DNA of 8,592 nucleotides, taken from NCBI GenBank assembly GCA_017557475.1, contig JAFYYO010000317.1, forward strand, positions 1-8,592, written 5' to 3'. The notes under the pieces are model-generated. The model was not told the origin of the DNA. It was given only the letters and a program-made list of their open reading frames with translations, and ran no database searches. The translations under genes were made by a program, and so were the position numbers. This document shows, one piece after another, positions 1-8,592 of the stretch; within the stretch, counting starts at the first letter, position 1, and each line of letters opens with the position of its first letter. Source of the stretch: Bacteroidaceae bacterium. Its GTDB lineage: Bacteria; Bacteroidota; Bacteroidia; Bacteroidales; Bacteroidaceae.

Positions 1-879
1 AACACCCTCAGCCAGTTGCAGAAGAGCTATTTCTCGGCTCTCTACACACTATGGCTAAAGGGCTTCCACAACGAACCTCACGGCGCTCTGCTGAAGTCGG
101 CAACAAGCATCGTAGGCGAGTGGCCAGTGCATTACAACGTGGTCTATACCGGCACGAAGCATGCCCTTGACAAGCAAGTGAATGTCGGCAACTATGCCAC
201 AGGTCTGAATGGTCGCATCACGGCTGTGCCTATGGGTGATTCCAACTTCGAGATGATGGAGAATCGTCAGTACACCGACGAAGACCGTCAGCGCGACGCA
301 GAACTCAAGGAATGGGCATACAAGCTGGATGCCACAAAGGGAGAAATCCCCTGCAAGGCTATCAGCGATGCCCTGCACGATTGGACTGCAAGGCGTATGG
401 ATGATGCAAGGGAGAATCAGTCTCTGGCAGACGAAGACCTCCTGAAGCGTCCTTGCTGGCACGGCATCAACTATGCCTTACCCTTCATCGTAAGCCGTCA
501 TTGGGACAAGATGGTGGACGACAATGGCCGCTTTGTATGTGGCGCAGGCTTCAAGACCGACAAGACGGACAAGGAGTTGGCACTGCTCATCTGCAATGCA
601 CAATACACCTTCCAGCAACACTTCTTCGGTGCGATTGCCGAGATGCATTACGAGAATGTCCAGACTGCAGAAGCAGCCAACCATCGTATGCAGCAAAAGA
701 CGATGCTGGCGTATTATCGCCTGCCTAATCTATTCACCTCAGAGGATGTGAAACGCGAATATGGCTACGATAGTGTAGGCAGCGTATGTTATCGACTAAA
801 ATCGCTCTGTGATGATGGCCTGGCACAGAAAGTCCGTCATGGCGAAAACAAAGGTAAATACCAAAAACTCACAGACTAG
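1..879 (+). CDS. DUF3987/primase-helicase-like protein, C-terminal part
   Basis: Frame 1 is open from the first base (reading NTLSQLQKSYF) to the TAG ending at 879, so this is the last 292 residues of a longer protein whose start lies left of the window. The text resembles the C-terminal half of Bacteroidetes DUF3987 proteins, which are primase/helicase-like replication proteins often carried with a VirE-type N-terminal domain on integrative elements or accessory cassettes. Seen here: a 'NYATGLNGR' segment near residue 63, a long helical middle, and a C-terminal stretch (about residues 240-285, from LAYYRLPNLFTSEDVKREYG) that reads as a winged helix. The ATPase P-loop, if present, would be outside the window. 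A hairpin terminator follows about 100 bp downstream. The family call rests on remembered family resemblance; a related phage or plasmid primase is the main alternative. Confidence 0.7.
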   Translation, partial: NTLSQLQKSYFSALYTLWLKGFHNEPHGALLKSATSIVGEWPVHYNVVYTGTKHALDKQVNVGNYATGLNGRITAVPMGDSNFEMMENRQYTDEDRQRDAELKEWAYKLDATKGEIPCKAISDALHDWTARRMDDARENQSLADEDLLKRPCWHGINYALPFIVSRHWDKMVDDNGRFVCGAGFKTDKTDKELALLICNAQYTFQQHFFGAIAEMHYENVQTAEAANHRMQQKTMLAYYRLPNLFTSEDVKREYGYDSVGSVCYRLKSLCDDGLAQKVRHGENKGKYQKLTD

Positions 880-894
880 CACAAAAGCAATGCT

Positions 895-917
895 ATATTG
901 GAATATTGGATATTGGA
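895..917. repeat. Three short ATATTGGA repeats
   Basis: ATATTGGA occurs at 895-902, 903-910 and 910-917, the last sharing one base with the copy before it. It lies just after the DUF3987-like gene and before its terminator. No function is evident. The rest of 880-982 holds no ORF or promoter that I can support. Confidence 0.6.
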
Positions 918-982
918 TTTACTTTTTTGTAAGTACAATGAGATACTCCTGCTGAAGTAATCACTTCTGTAGATTAACGAAT

Positions 983-1021
983 AAAGGCGACAGACTGAGA
1001 AAATCTGCCGCCTTTTGTTTT
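983..1021 (+). terminator. Rho-independent terminator between convergent genes
   Basis: AAAGGCG (983-989) pairs with CGCCTTT (1009-1015). After one A-C mismatch, CAGA (991-994) pairs with TCTG (1004-1007) around a purine-rich loop. The stem is followed by TGTTTTACTTT on the + strand, so it fits termination of the gene ending at 879. The S41 gene on the other strand ends at 1031. Read on the minus strand the trailing T-run is short, so two-way use is possible but weaker. Confidence 0.75.
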
Positions 1022-1030
1022 ACTTTCCCC

Positions 1031-2041
1031 CTACTCTCCCAGCAGTTGTCTGGCAGCTTCTATCATGCTGTCTGTGCCTTGGGAGGCGAGGGTTTCATCG
1101 AGATTGCAAGTGATGTCTGGTTCTATGCCAAACTCGATGTGATGCATTCTGGCATCATAGCAGGGGGCTGCGCTGAAGCGGACACTCCAACCTATGGGCA
1201 ACTCACTACTGAACGGCAAGCCTGAACCTCCGCCTGTCTGGTCTCCCATAACTGTCACCTTTGGCATCTCCTTCATGTTGCGCACAAAGATGTTGGCAGC
1301 ACTATAGCAGGCACGATTCACAAGCAAGATGGTAGGCTTTTGCCACCTCACTCCTTCGCTCGGACTGATGTAATCTGCCGTCGGTTCCGAGAAGTCGTCA
1401 TGCCCTTTGCCTGTCTTGTGACACATATAGCCTACGAGCACTTTCTCGTTTGTGAAGCGACTTGAGAGAGTTTCTGCATTTGTGAGGTCTCCCCCACTGT
1501 TGCCTCGGATGTCGAGTATCAGGCCATTACAAAGTCGCAGATAGGTGAACATATCGCTGAGGTTGCCATCTCCTATGCCGTGGGAGAAGCTTTCATAGAC
1601 CACATAGCCGATATTGTCTGGCAGGATGGTGTACTTCAAGCCGCTTCCAATATGGTAATCCGTTCCCAAGTATTGCTGCCTAAGCTCGGTGTTGAGGTTC
1701 TCTGGATAGTCTTCCTTCCACGACCAGTTTCTGCCCAAATCGAGGCTTGTGGAGATGTTGACGTGGCCGTCTTTCAGTTCGGAAAGCATCTGGCAAAGCA
1801 CTTCAAAGAGCTGCACTCGCGTCATACCAGGATTGAGCTTTTCGCTATACTTGGCATGAATCTCCGACCACTTGAAGCCCAGCTCTTCCTCCTTGTAGCT
1901 AAGGAAGCAATAGCGCTGGTCTATGAGCGTCCAGAGTGCATCCAGATTGCCTTGAGGCGTATCATCATACTCATAATCACTCCGTTGGCAAGAAGTCAGC
2001 AGGGCAAGCAGGAAGGCTAATATGGGCAGCAGACGTTTCAT
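1031..2041 (-). CDS. S41-family serine protease lipoprotein
   Basis: This 336-aa protein begins MKRLLPILAF and has a lipobox LLTSC with the lipidated cysteine at residue 18, so it is predicted to be an envelope lipoprotein. The rest matches the S41 (C-terminal processing/tricorn-like) peptidase fold: a DGHV motif at 91-94, LILDIRGNSGG at 174-184, the likely nucleophile Ser247 in NRACYSAAN, and GDQTGGGSG at 266-274. No PDZ domain is obvious, and the short N-terminal helical domain (about 28-95) is typical of the compact Bacteroidetes S41 proteins. It probably cleaves proteins or peptides in the periplasm or at the cell surface; the substrate is unknown. Its ATG overlaps the stop of the DUF3316 gene as ATGA, so it is probably translationally coupled and is the last gene of the parC operon. 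Confidence 0.88.
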   Translation of the reverse strand: MKRLLPILAFLLALLTSCQRSDYEYDDTPQGNLDALWTLIDQRYCFLSYKEEELGFKWSEIHAKYSEKLNPGMTRVQLFEVLCQMLSELKDGHVNISTSLDLGRNWSWKEDYPENLNTELRQQYLGTDYHIGSGLKYTILPDNIGYVVYESFSHGIGDGNLSDMFTYLRLCNGLILDIRGNSGGDLTNAETLSSRFTNEKVLVGYMCHKTGKGHDDFSEPTADYISPSEGVRWQKPTILLVNRACYSAANIFVRNMKEMPKVTVMGDQTGGGSGLPFSSELPIGWSVRFSAAPCYDARMHHIEFGIEPDITCNLDETLASQGTDSMIEAARQLLGE

Positions 2042-2870
2042 TTTCTTTGCAGGAGTTGGAAGTGACGAACTATGCCAAACATGCAGCTATGGCTGATGTC
2101 GTGGTACTTGAGGCTGCGGGCATCTCTCTGGCGGATGTCACAGAGGTAGCCTACTCGCAGGGTTATGCGCTTCAGGCAAAAGTCCAAAGTGAGCATCTGA
2201 CGCAGGCTGAGCGCGTTTCCAGGATGGGCACAGATGATGTCGTGCCCTATTCCATTCTCTGATATCTCGTAGTAGCTCTCGCCAAACTCTGGGGTGAACA
2301 TCAGACCTATCATGGGCATATCTGCCTGATAGCTGGCTTGCATAGGCAATCTCCACAGGCTAAAGGAGTAGGCAGCACCAGCCGAGAGTGAGAGGTCGGC
2401 ACTGAAATAGCCTTGTGCAGGATTGTTGCCATTCCTGTCATTATAGAGGAAACCAATGTCTGCTCCCAGCAAAGCACCTCCTTTGAGGTCGAGTCCTTGC
2501 AGAGGGGAATAGTGGTAGTGCCAGCCTGCATCATAAGCCAGACGGCCTCCATAGTAGCTTGCTGTGCCAGCAGGATTGTCCGCATAGGTGTAAGCTCCGA
2601 GGAAAGTGCTCTGGAAAGAGATGTGATGCTGGGCAAGATGCGTCATCCTCTCGTTTTGGCTAAGGAAGCTAACCTGCGTACCAGAATACTCCATTGGCGA
2701 GAGATAGGTGTCCAGCTGATTCGTCTTGCCCAGACCAATGAGGAAAGCCTTTGCAGCAGGTTCCCTTTGGGGCACAGGCTCCAGTTCCGTCTGCTCTGCC
2801 TGTATTGGACAACAGACGACGGACAACAGACACAGGAGGAGTGACGCAAAATATCTCATGACTGGGTTCA

Positions 2871-2871
<1 letters not shown>
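2038..2871 (-). CDS. DUF3316-family exported protein
   Basis: The protein has 277 aa. Residues 1-25 form a signal peptide (MNPVMRYF, then a Leu/Val-rich core) with probable cleavage after IQA. The mature part carries AFLIGLGKTNQLDTYLSPMEYSG (42-64), the pattern I associate with DUF3316, an uncharacterised Bacteroidetes family. It then shows alternating aromatic/glycine segments (YYGGRLAYDAGWHYHY, GYFSADLSLSAGAAYSF) and ends with a strand-like FGIVRHFQ. This pattern suggests a beta-barrel in the outer membrane, which is an inference. The start codon shares one base with the parC stop (TAATG), and a second ATG at codon 5 would also leave a usable signal peptide. The stop overlaps the S41 start (ATGA). 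No biochemical role is known to me. Confidence 0.75.
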
Positions 2872-5636
<2,765 letters not shown>

Positions 5637-5666
5637 TAGTTGGGGCTATTTAGTCATATTATCGTG

Positions 5667-5697
5667 CAAAAGTAAGAAAAAGAAAGCAAAAAGCAAA
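5667..5697 (-). promoter_or_regulatory. Bacteroidetes-type promoter of the parC operon
   Basis: On the minus strand a TTTG (-33) at 5697-5694 is followed after 19 bp by TACTTTTG (-7, matches TAnnTTTG) at 5674-5667. Transcription should start near 5660, leaving a leader of about 25 nt before the parC ATG at 5636. Both boxes and the spacing fit the primary sigma consensus of Bacteroidetes. A 9-nt direct repeat, TAAACTTTT, lies just upstream at 5711-5719 and 5727-5735. Confidence 0.7.
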
Positions 5698-5741
5698 ACT
5701 TTTCGTCATATAAACTTTTCAACTCTTAAACTTTTAACCGC

Positions 5742-6116
5742 TCAGTAGTATTTTGGTCGTGCTCTGAAGGCATCTTCCACATGCTCCACCCTGTTTGCTT
5801 CGTCATTATAGATGATTCCTATGACATCAAAACGGCAACAGAGATTGATATGATTGGTCTTCATGTAGGAATCGGCAGCCAAGCAGATTCGGCGTTGCTT
5901 TCTGAGGTCCACAGCCTCGAAGGGAGTCTGGGCAGAACCAGCTTTTCTGGTCTTAACTTCCACAAAGACAACCACATCGCCCTTCGTGGCAATAATGTCG
6001 AGTTCCTTGCGACCTCTGTTCGTCCAGTTACGCTCCAAGATGCAATAACCTTGCTCCTGAAGGTAATTTGCGGCAATATCCTCGCCTCTCTGACCTAAAA
6101 TATTATGCTCAGCCAT
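5742..6116 (-). CDS. yraN: YraN family protein (UPF0102), nuclease-fold
   Basis: This 124-aa protein matches the UPF0102/YraN family in full. It has LGQRGEDIAANYLQEQGY (7-24), the KELDIIA block with Glu38 and Asp40, FVEVKTR with Glu53 and Lys55, and the closing RFDVIGI strand (95-101). The Asp/Glu...Glu-x-Lys arrangement is that of PD-(D/E)XK nuclease folds (Holliday-resolvase-like). Its cellular role is not established, although a link to DNA repair or recombination is often suggested. The length is normal. It is upstream of parC on the same strand, but the 105-bp gap contains a strong parC promoter, so the two can be expressed separately. Confidence 0.92.
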   Translation of the reverse strand: MAEHNILGQRGEDIAANYLQEQGYCILERNWTNRGRKELDIIATKGDVVVFVEVKTRKAGSAQTPFEAVDLRKQRRICLAADSYMKTNHINLCCRFDVIGIIYNDEANRVEHVEDAFRARPKYY

Positions 6117-6140
6117 CTGCCTTTATATGCTAAATCGCGC

Positions 6141-6210
6141 TGCAAGGACGGTGCAAACCGAGTGCAATCGAACAGGTTCGAATTGCCGAGGTGAAGCCCG
6201 TTCTCGCGCC
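6141..6210. repeat. Hairpin-forming intergenic element upstream of yraN
   Basis: GCAATCGAAC (6164-6173) pairs with GTTCGAATTGC (6176-6186), with one bulged base and a 2-nt loop. Weaker pairing extends outward between the flanks (ACGGTGCAAACCGAG and CCGAGGTGAAGCCCG). The word TGCAA occurs at 6141, 6152 and 6163, exactly 11 nt apart. The layout resembles dispersed intergenic hairpin repeats of Bacteroidales genomes; that kinship is inference from memory. On the minus strand it would lie in the yraN leader. Confidence 0.5.
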
Positions 6211-6228
6211 ATAATTCGAGAATTATGG
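6209..6228. promoter_or_regulatory. Palindrome at the predicted yraN start point
   Basis: CCATAATTC (6209-6217) and GAATTATGG (6220-6228) are perfect inverted repeats around GA. The palindrome sits directly downstream of the yraN -7 box, where transcription should begin. It could be an operator or a hairpin at the 5' end of the transcript. Confidence 0.55.
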
Positions 6229-6230
6229 TG

Positions 6231-6262
6231 CAAATTTACGGCCTTTTTCTCTGATTAGCAAG
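6231..6262 (-). promoter_or_regulatory. Probable yraN promoter
   Basis: On the minus strand, TAAATTTG (6238-6231) is a perfect TAnnTTTG -7 box. With a 20-bp spacer, CTTG (6262-6259) is a three-of-four match to the -33 TTTG. The predicted start near 6225 gives a leader of about 110 nt that would contain the hairpin element. Confidence is moderate because the -33 box is imperfect. Confidence 0.5.
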
Positions 6263-6449
6263 ACCTTGAGGCAACTTTTTCTTCTGCCCAAACCTTCCAT
6301 CTTCACATATAAATAATGTTTCGTGCGCGAGAAAAGAACTTAAAACAGAGAAAGACAACCAGCCTCGAGAGCCCATTAACACAGGACTTCCGGCAGATTC
6401 TACTCAGTATCCCTTCAATCCTCCCCAGCGAGTACTCCAGTCACAACGT

Positions 6450-6469
6450 GGAGGTACTCGAGTATCTCC
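6450..6469. promoter_or_regulatory. 20-bp near-perfect palindrome, operator-like
   Basis: GGAGGTACTCGAGTATCTCC pairs at nine of ten positions, and the remaining pair is a G/T wobble. A further half-site, GAGTACTCC, lies at 6430-6438. The centre is about 155 bp upstream of the predicted ompA-like start point. It has the form of a dimeric regulator site, but no regulator is identified. The 6241-6449 stretch otherwise shows only a doubtful 62-codon ORF. Confidence 0.5.
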
Positions 6470-6490
6470 CTGCGAGGACTGCAGTACTAA

Positions 6491-6540
6491 CACGCCAGGA
6501 CTGACAACTAAGCACGCCTAATTTGCCATTTAGACACGCC
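6491..6540. promoter_or_regulatory. Three CACGCC motifs at 22-bp spacing
   Basis: CACGCC occurs at 6491-6496, 6513-6518 and 6535-6540, exactly 22 bp apart. The last two copies are extended to CACGCCTAAT, and the first two are preceded by ACTAA. The set lies about 80-125 bp before the predicted transcription start of the ompA-like gene, a position usual for activators that bind one face of the helix. Confidence 0.6.
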
Positions 6541-6577
6541 TAATCTTGAGACGAAACATAATGTTTTGGGGAATATG

Positions 6578-6609
6578 TTTGGCAGTTTCGAGAATTATAT
6601 CTAACTTTG
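6578..6609 (+). promoter_or_regulatory. Bacteroidetes-type promoter of the ompA-like operon
   Basis: TTTG (-33) at 6578-6581 is followed after 20 bp by TAACTTTG (-7) at 6602-6609, a full match to the Bacteroidetes consensus. The start should be near 6615, giving a leader of about 28 nt. The spacer contains TTCGAGAATTAT (6587-6598), a word shared with the yraN palindrome. Confidence 0.78.
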
Positions 6610-6643
6610 CAAGCAGAATATGTGAAATTAAACTCATACAAAT

Positions 6644-7801
6644 ATGAATCTCATCAAAAAACTATGCGCTTTAAGCCTCATGATGCTTATGGCTGCGACG
6701 GCAAGTGCTCAAGAGGAAGAGAAGGCTCTCTCCTACCCTCAGCTCTTCTTTGGAGTGCAAGCTGGAGCTCAAACTACACTTACCGACTACACCAATACCG
6801 CGCTGATTACGCCTACTACGAGCCTTAGCGTGGGCTCTTTCTTTACCCCAGTCATCGGTGCTCGCCTGCATTTCAACGGCATTTGGAACAAAGGTGGCTA
6901 CGAAGGAGAACCCAGAAACTTCAAGTATAAGTACAAATATCTGACCTCAGACATCGATATGTTGGTCAACCTCGTGACGCTTTTGGGCAAGAAGAACTAC
7001 TATCCTGTGAATGTTTACCTGATTGGTGGCGTCGGCTTGAACTATGCTTGGGACAATGATGAGGCTTTTGCTCATAAAGACAAGCTGATTCTGGCTTACG
7101 ACGATGGACGCTTCAGCCACAATGCTCGCGTAGGTGCCATGTTCGATTGCAACTTCTCGAAGCACGTCAGCATCAATCTGGAAGTGGCTGCAAACACGCT
7201 GAAAGACCGCTTCAACAGTAAATTCTCGGGCAAAGGAGACTGGCAAATAACTGCTCAGCTTGGTGTTGCTTACAAGTTTGCGGCTAAGAAAGACAAGAAC
7301 AAAGCAGCCAAAGCGAAGAAAGCAGAAAAGGAGATAGAGGCTGCTGAGGTGTGGGAAACGCGCCAAGACACCATTTGGTATGATGATGTAGTCGAGACTC
7401 CCAAGGATGCGAAGGGTTCCCAAACATGGAACATCTTCTATGATATCAACAAGAGCGACTTTAAGGCTGAAGAACAACTGGCAGAAATAGGCGCCTTCTT
7501 GAAGAACTGGAACAACTGCAAAGTCGAGATAAAGTCCTATGCAGACGCTGAGACGGGGAACCCTGAAAAGAACCTCCAACTCTCGAAAGAGCGCATGGAA
7601 AAGGCTGTGAAGGCACTCGTGAATGCTGGCGTTCCTGCTTCTTCCATCACCTCGAACTACTTTGGCGACAAAGTTCAACCCTTTGCAGAGAACGATAAGA
7701 ACCGCGTAACCATCATCATAGCCGACGGACAAAAAGAAGGCAAGGACAAGAAGATGGTCAAAAAGTTCAGGACAAAGGAAGTAAGATACAGAGTCAGATA
7801 A
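6644..7801 (+). CDS. OmpA-family outer-membrane protein
   Basis: This 385-aa protein has a signal peptide (MNLIKKLCALSLMMLMAATASA, cut after residue 22). An N-terminal region (about 30-212) looks like a beta-barrel, with alternating strands such as LFFGVQAGAQTTL, VYLIGGVGLNYAW and ITAQLGVAYKF. A Lys/Ala-rich linker covers 214-232. Residues 258-360 form an OmpA-like peptidoglycan-binding domain: TWNIFYDINKSDF, VEIKSYADAETGNPEKNLQLSKERMEKAV, and ENDKNRVTIIIA. Asp301 and Arg317 are placed to bind diaminopimelate as in known OmpA domains. It most likely anchors the outer membrane to peptidoglycan. An unusual basic tail (GKDKKMVKKFRTKEVRYRVR) follows the domain. The ATG is preceded by A/T-rich sequence and a good promoter. 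The next gene starts 27 bp later with no terminator between. Confidence 0.88.
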   Translation: MNLIKKLCALSLMMLMAATASAQEEEKALSYPQLFFGVQAGAQTTLTDYTNTALITPTTSLSVGSFFTPVIGARLHFNGIWNKGGYEGEPRNFKYKYKYLTSDIDMLVNLVTLLGKKNYYPVNVYLIGGVGLNYAWDNDEAFAHKDKLILAYDDGRFSHNARVGAMFDCNFSKHVSINLEVAANTLKDRFNSKFSGKGDWQITAQLGVAYKFAAKKDKNKAAKAKKAEKEIEAAEVWETRQDTIWYDDVVETPKDAKGSQTWNIFYDINKSDFKAEEQLAEIGAFLKNWNNCKVEIKSYADAETGNPEKNLQLSKERMEKAVKALVNAGVPASSITSNYFGDKVQPFAENDKNRVTIIIADGQKEGKDKKMVKKFRTKEVRYRVR

Positions 7802-7828
7802 AACTCTCATCAGACAAATCGCAAGGTC

Positions 7829-8592
7829 GTGATTTTCAACAGATTCATACTCGTTTGCGCTTTTGCATGCAGTCTGGTCCAGGCACAAGAGCAGAAGTCG
7901 GGCTACACCCTTCCGGAGGGTAAGGAAATCTATATTCCGAAAGAGCTGCGCGACAATGACTTCACGAGCAAAGAATCCGATTGGAGCTACTATCGCATGG
8001 CTTGCACACCCAACGTGGTCTGCTTCTGGGAGAAAGGTTTCGGCGACGACCTCAGCAAAGCCCCCAACCTGGACGGGCATCCGATGACTGTCGACCTGGA
8101 CAACCTGCTCAGTCGCGTGGAATACTTCTACAACGTCTATCGCGACATGATGGGCTTCCTTCGTCGCGGCAGCAAGGCCGAGAAGTACCGCATGATGGTG
8201 ATGCTGAAGTATTCGCTCGAAGGGACGGCCTACGGAGGCTGCTACGACGATGTCATCGGAGCGCTGTGGATTGCTCCCAATCGTGTTCAAGACAAGACGC
8301 TCAACTGCATCGCCCACGAACTGGGACACTCCTTCCAAAACCAGATCAGATGCGACGGACAGTCACAAGGCATGGGCGGCGGCATCTTCGAAACCAGCGC
8401 CCAATGGATGCTCTGGCAGGTTAACCCACGATGGACGACCGACGAGAAATACCATTGGGACGCCTACAAGAAAGACATTCACCTGCGCCTCTTCCACCAC
8501 CAGAACATGTATCATGCCCCCTTCGTGCTCGAGTACTGGGGCGTCCTGCACGGCCTCACCTATATGGCCGACATGTTCCGAGGCGGAAAGCG
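7829..8592 (+). CDS. Secreted DUF6055-like putative metalloprotease, partial
   Basis: The reading frame is open from a GTG at 7829 to the right edge (254 full codons). The GTG start is chosen because it gives a signal peptide (MIFNRFILVCAFACSLVQA, then QEQKSGY) and because the only other in-frame ATGs fall after it, near residue 57. The frame upstream to the ompA stop has no ATG. The protein resembles DUF6055 proteins of Bacteroidetes: a stretch CFWEKGFGDDLSKAPNLD, GGCYDDVIGALWIAP, and HELGH at 163-167 in an IAHELGHSFQNQ context. Glu188 (IFETSAQW), 21 residues after the second His, is a candidate third zinc ligand, so a gluzincin-type peptidase is plausible, though the activity is not shown. 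The 3' end is missing. It follows the ompA-like gene in the same frame. Confidence 0.75.
   Translation, partial: MIFNRFILVCAFACSLVQAQEQKSGYTLPEGKEIYIPKELRDNDFTSKESDWSYYRMACTPNVVCFWEKGFGDDLSKAPNLDGHPMTVDLDNLLSRVEYFYNVYRDMMGFLRRGSKAEKYRMMVMLKYSLEGTAYGGCYDDVIGALWIAPNRVQDKTLNCIAHELGHSFQNQIRCDGQSQGMGGGIFETSAQWMLWQVNPRWTTDEKYHWDAYKKDIHLRLFHHQNMYHAPFVLEYWGVLHGLTYMADMFRGGK

Noticed and set aside
6164..6190. tRNA-like T-arm (GGTTCGAAT)
   Set aside because: No acceptor stem, D-arm or anticodon arm can be folded around it; it is one side of the hairpin element.
6316..6504. A 62-codon ORF on the + strand within the yraN/ompA intergenic region
   Set aside because: It has no recognisable domain and no Bacteroidetes promoter, and it overlaps the palindrome and half-site. 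It is more likely chance, though a small protein cannot be excluded.
6491..6540. CRISPR-like regular spacing of CACGCC
   Set aside because: The repeated unit is only 6-10 nt and the spacers are 12-16 nt, far from CRISPR repeat and spacer lengths.
6574..6581. TATGTTTG as an alternative -7 box
   Set aside because: There is no TTTG at a suitable distance upstream; the TTTG within it works better as the -33 box for TAACTTTG at 6602-6609.
6947..8338. Long antisense ORF (463 codons) opposite the ompA-like and DUF6055-like genes
   Set aside because: It spans two genes with clear signal peptides and domain motifs on the other strand and shows no family motif itself, so it is a codon-bias shadow.
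7981..8424. + strand ORF (147 codons) in another frame of the DUF6055-like gene
   Set aside because: The other frame carries a signal peptide and HELGH motif; this one is Arg/Gln-rich and featureless.

Overview
The window looks like a chromosomal segment of a Bacteroidales bacterium, most likely Prevotellaceae. The reasons are a ParC-type topoisomerase subunit of the Bacteroidetes sort, DUF3316-, DUF3987- and DUF6055-like proteins, Bacteroidetes promoters (TTTG, about 19-20 bp, TAnnTTTG), A/T-rich start contexts without clear Shine-Dalgarno sites, and OmpA-family and S41 envelope proteins. No organism name can be proved from the sequence alone.

Layout. (1) 1-879 (+) is the 3' end of a DUF3987/primase-like protein with a C-terminal winged helix, usually found on mobile or accessory cassettes; a rho-independent hairpin at 983-1021 follows. 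(2) 1031-5636 (-) is a tightly packed operon read right to left: parC-like topoisomerase IV subunit A (921 aa), a DUF3316 exported protein, and an S41-family lipoprotein protease. The junctions overlap as TAATG and ATGA. A good Bacteroidetes promoter lies at 5667-5697. (3) 5742-6116 (-) is yraN (UPF0102). (4) 6117-6643 is a 527-bp divergent intergenic region rich in signals: a palindromic hairpin element, promoters facing both ways, a 20-bp near-palindrome, and three CACGCC motifs exactly 22 bp apart. (5) 6644-7801 (+) is an OmpA-family outer-membrane protein. It is followed after 27 bp by the start of a secreted DUF6055-like protein with an HELGH zincin motif (GTG start), which runs off the right edge.

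The OmpA-like and DUF6055-like genes probably form one envelope operon driven by the 6578-6609 promoter. The most unusual part is the yraN/ompA intergenic region. A 12-nt word, TTCGAGAATTAT, is the core of a palindrome at the predicted yraN start point and recurs between the -33 and -7 boxes of the ompA promoter. This suggests one regulator acting on both divergent promoters. The three phased CACGCC copies look like an upstream activator site. No complete new defence or mobile system is visible.
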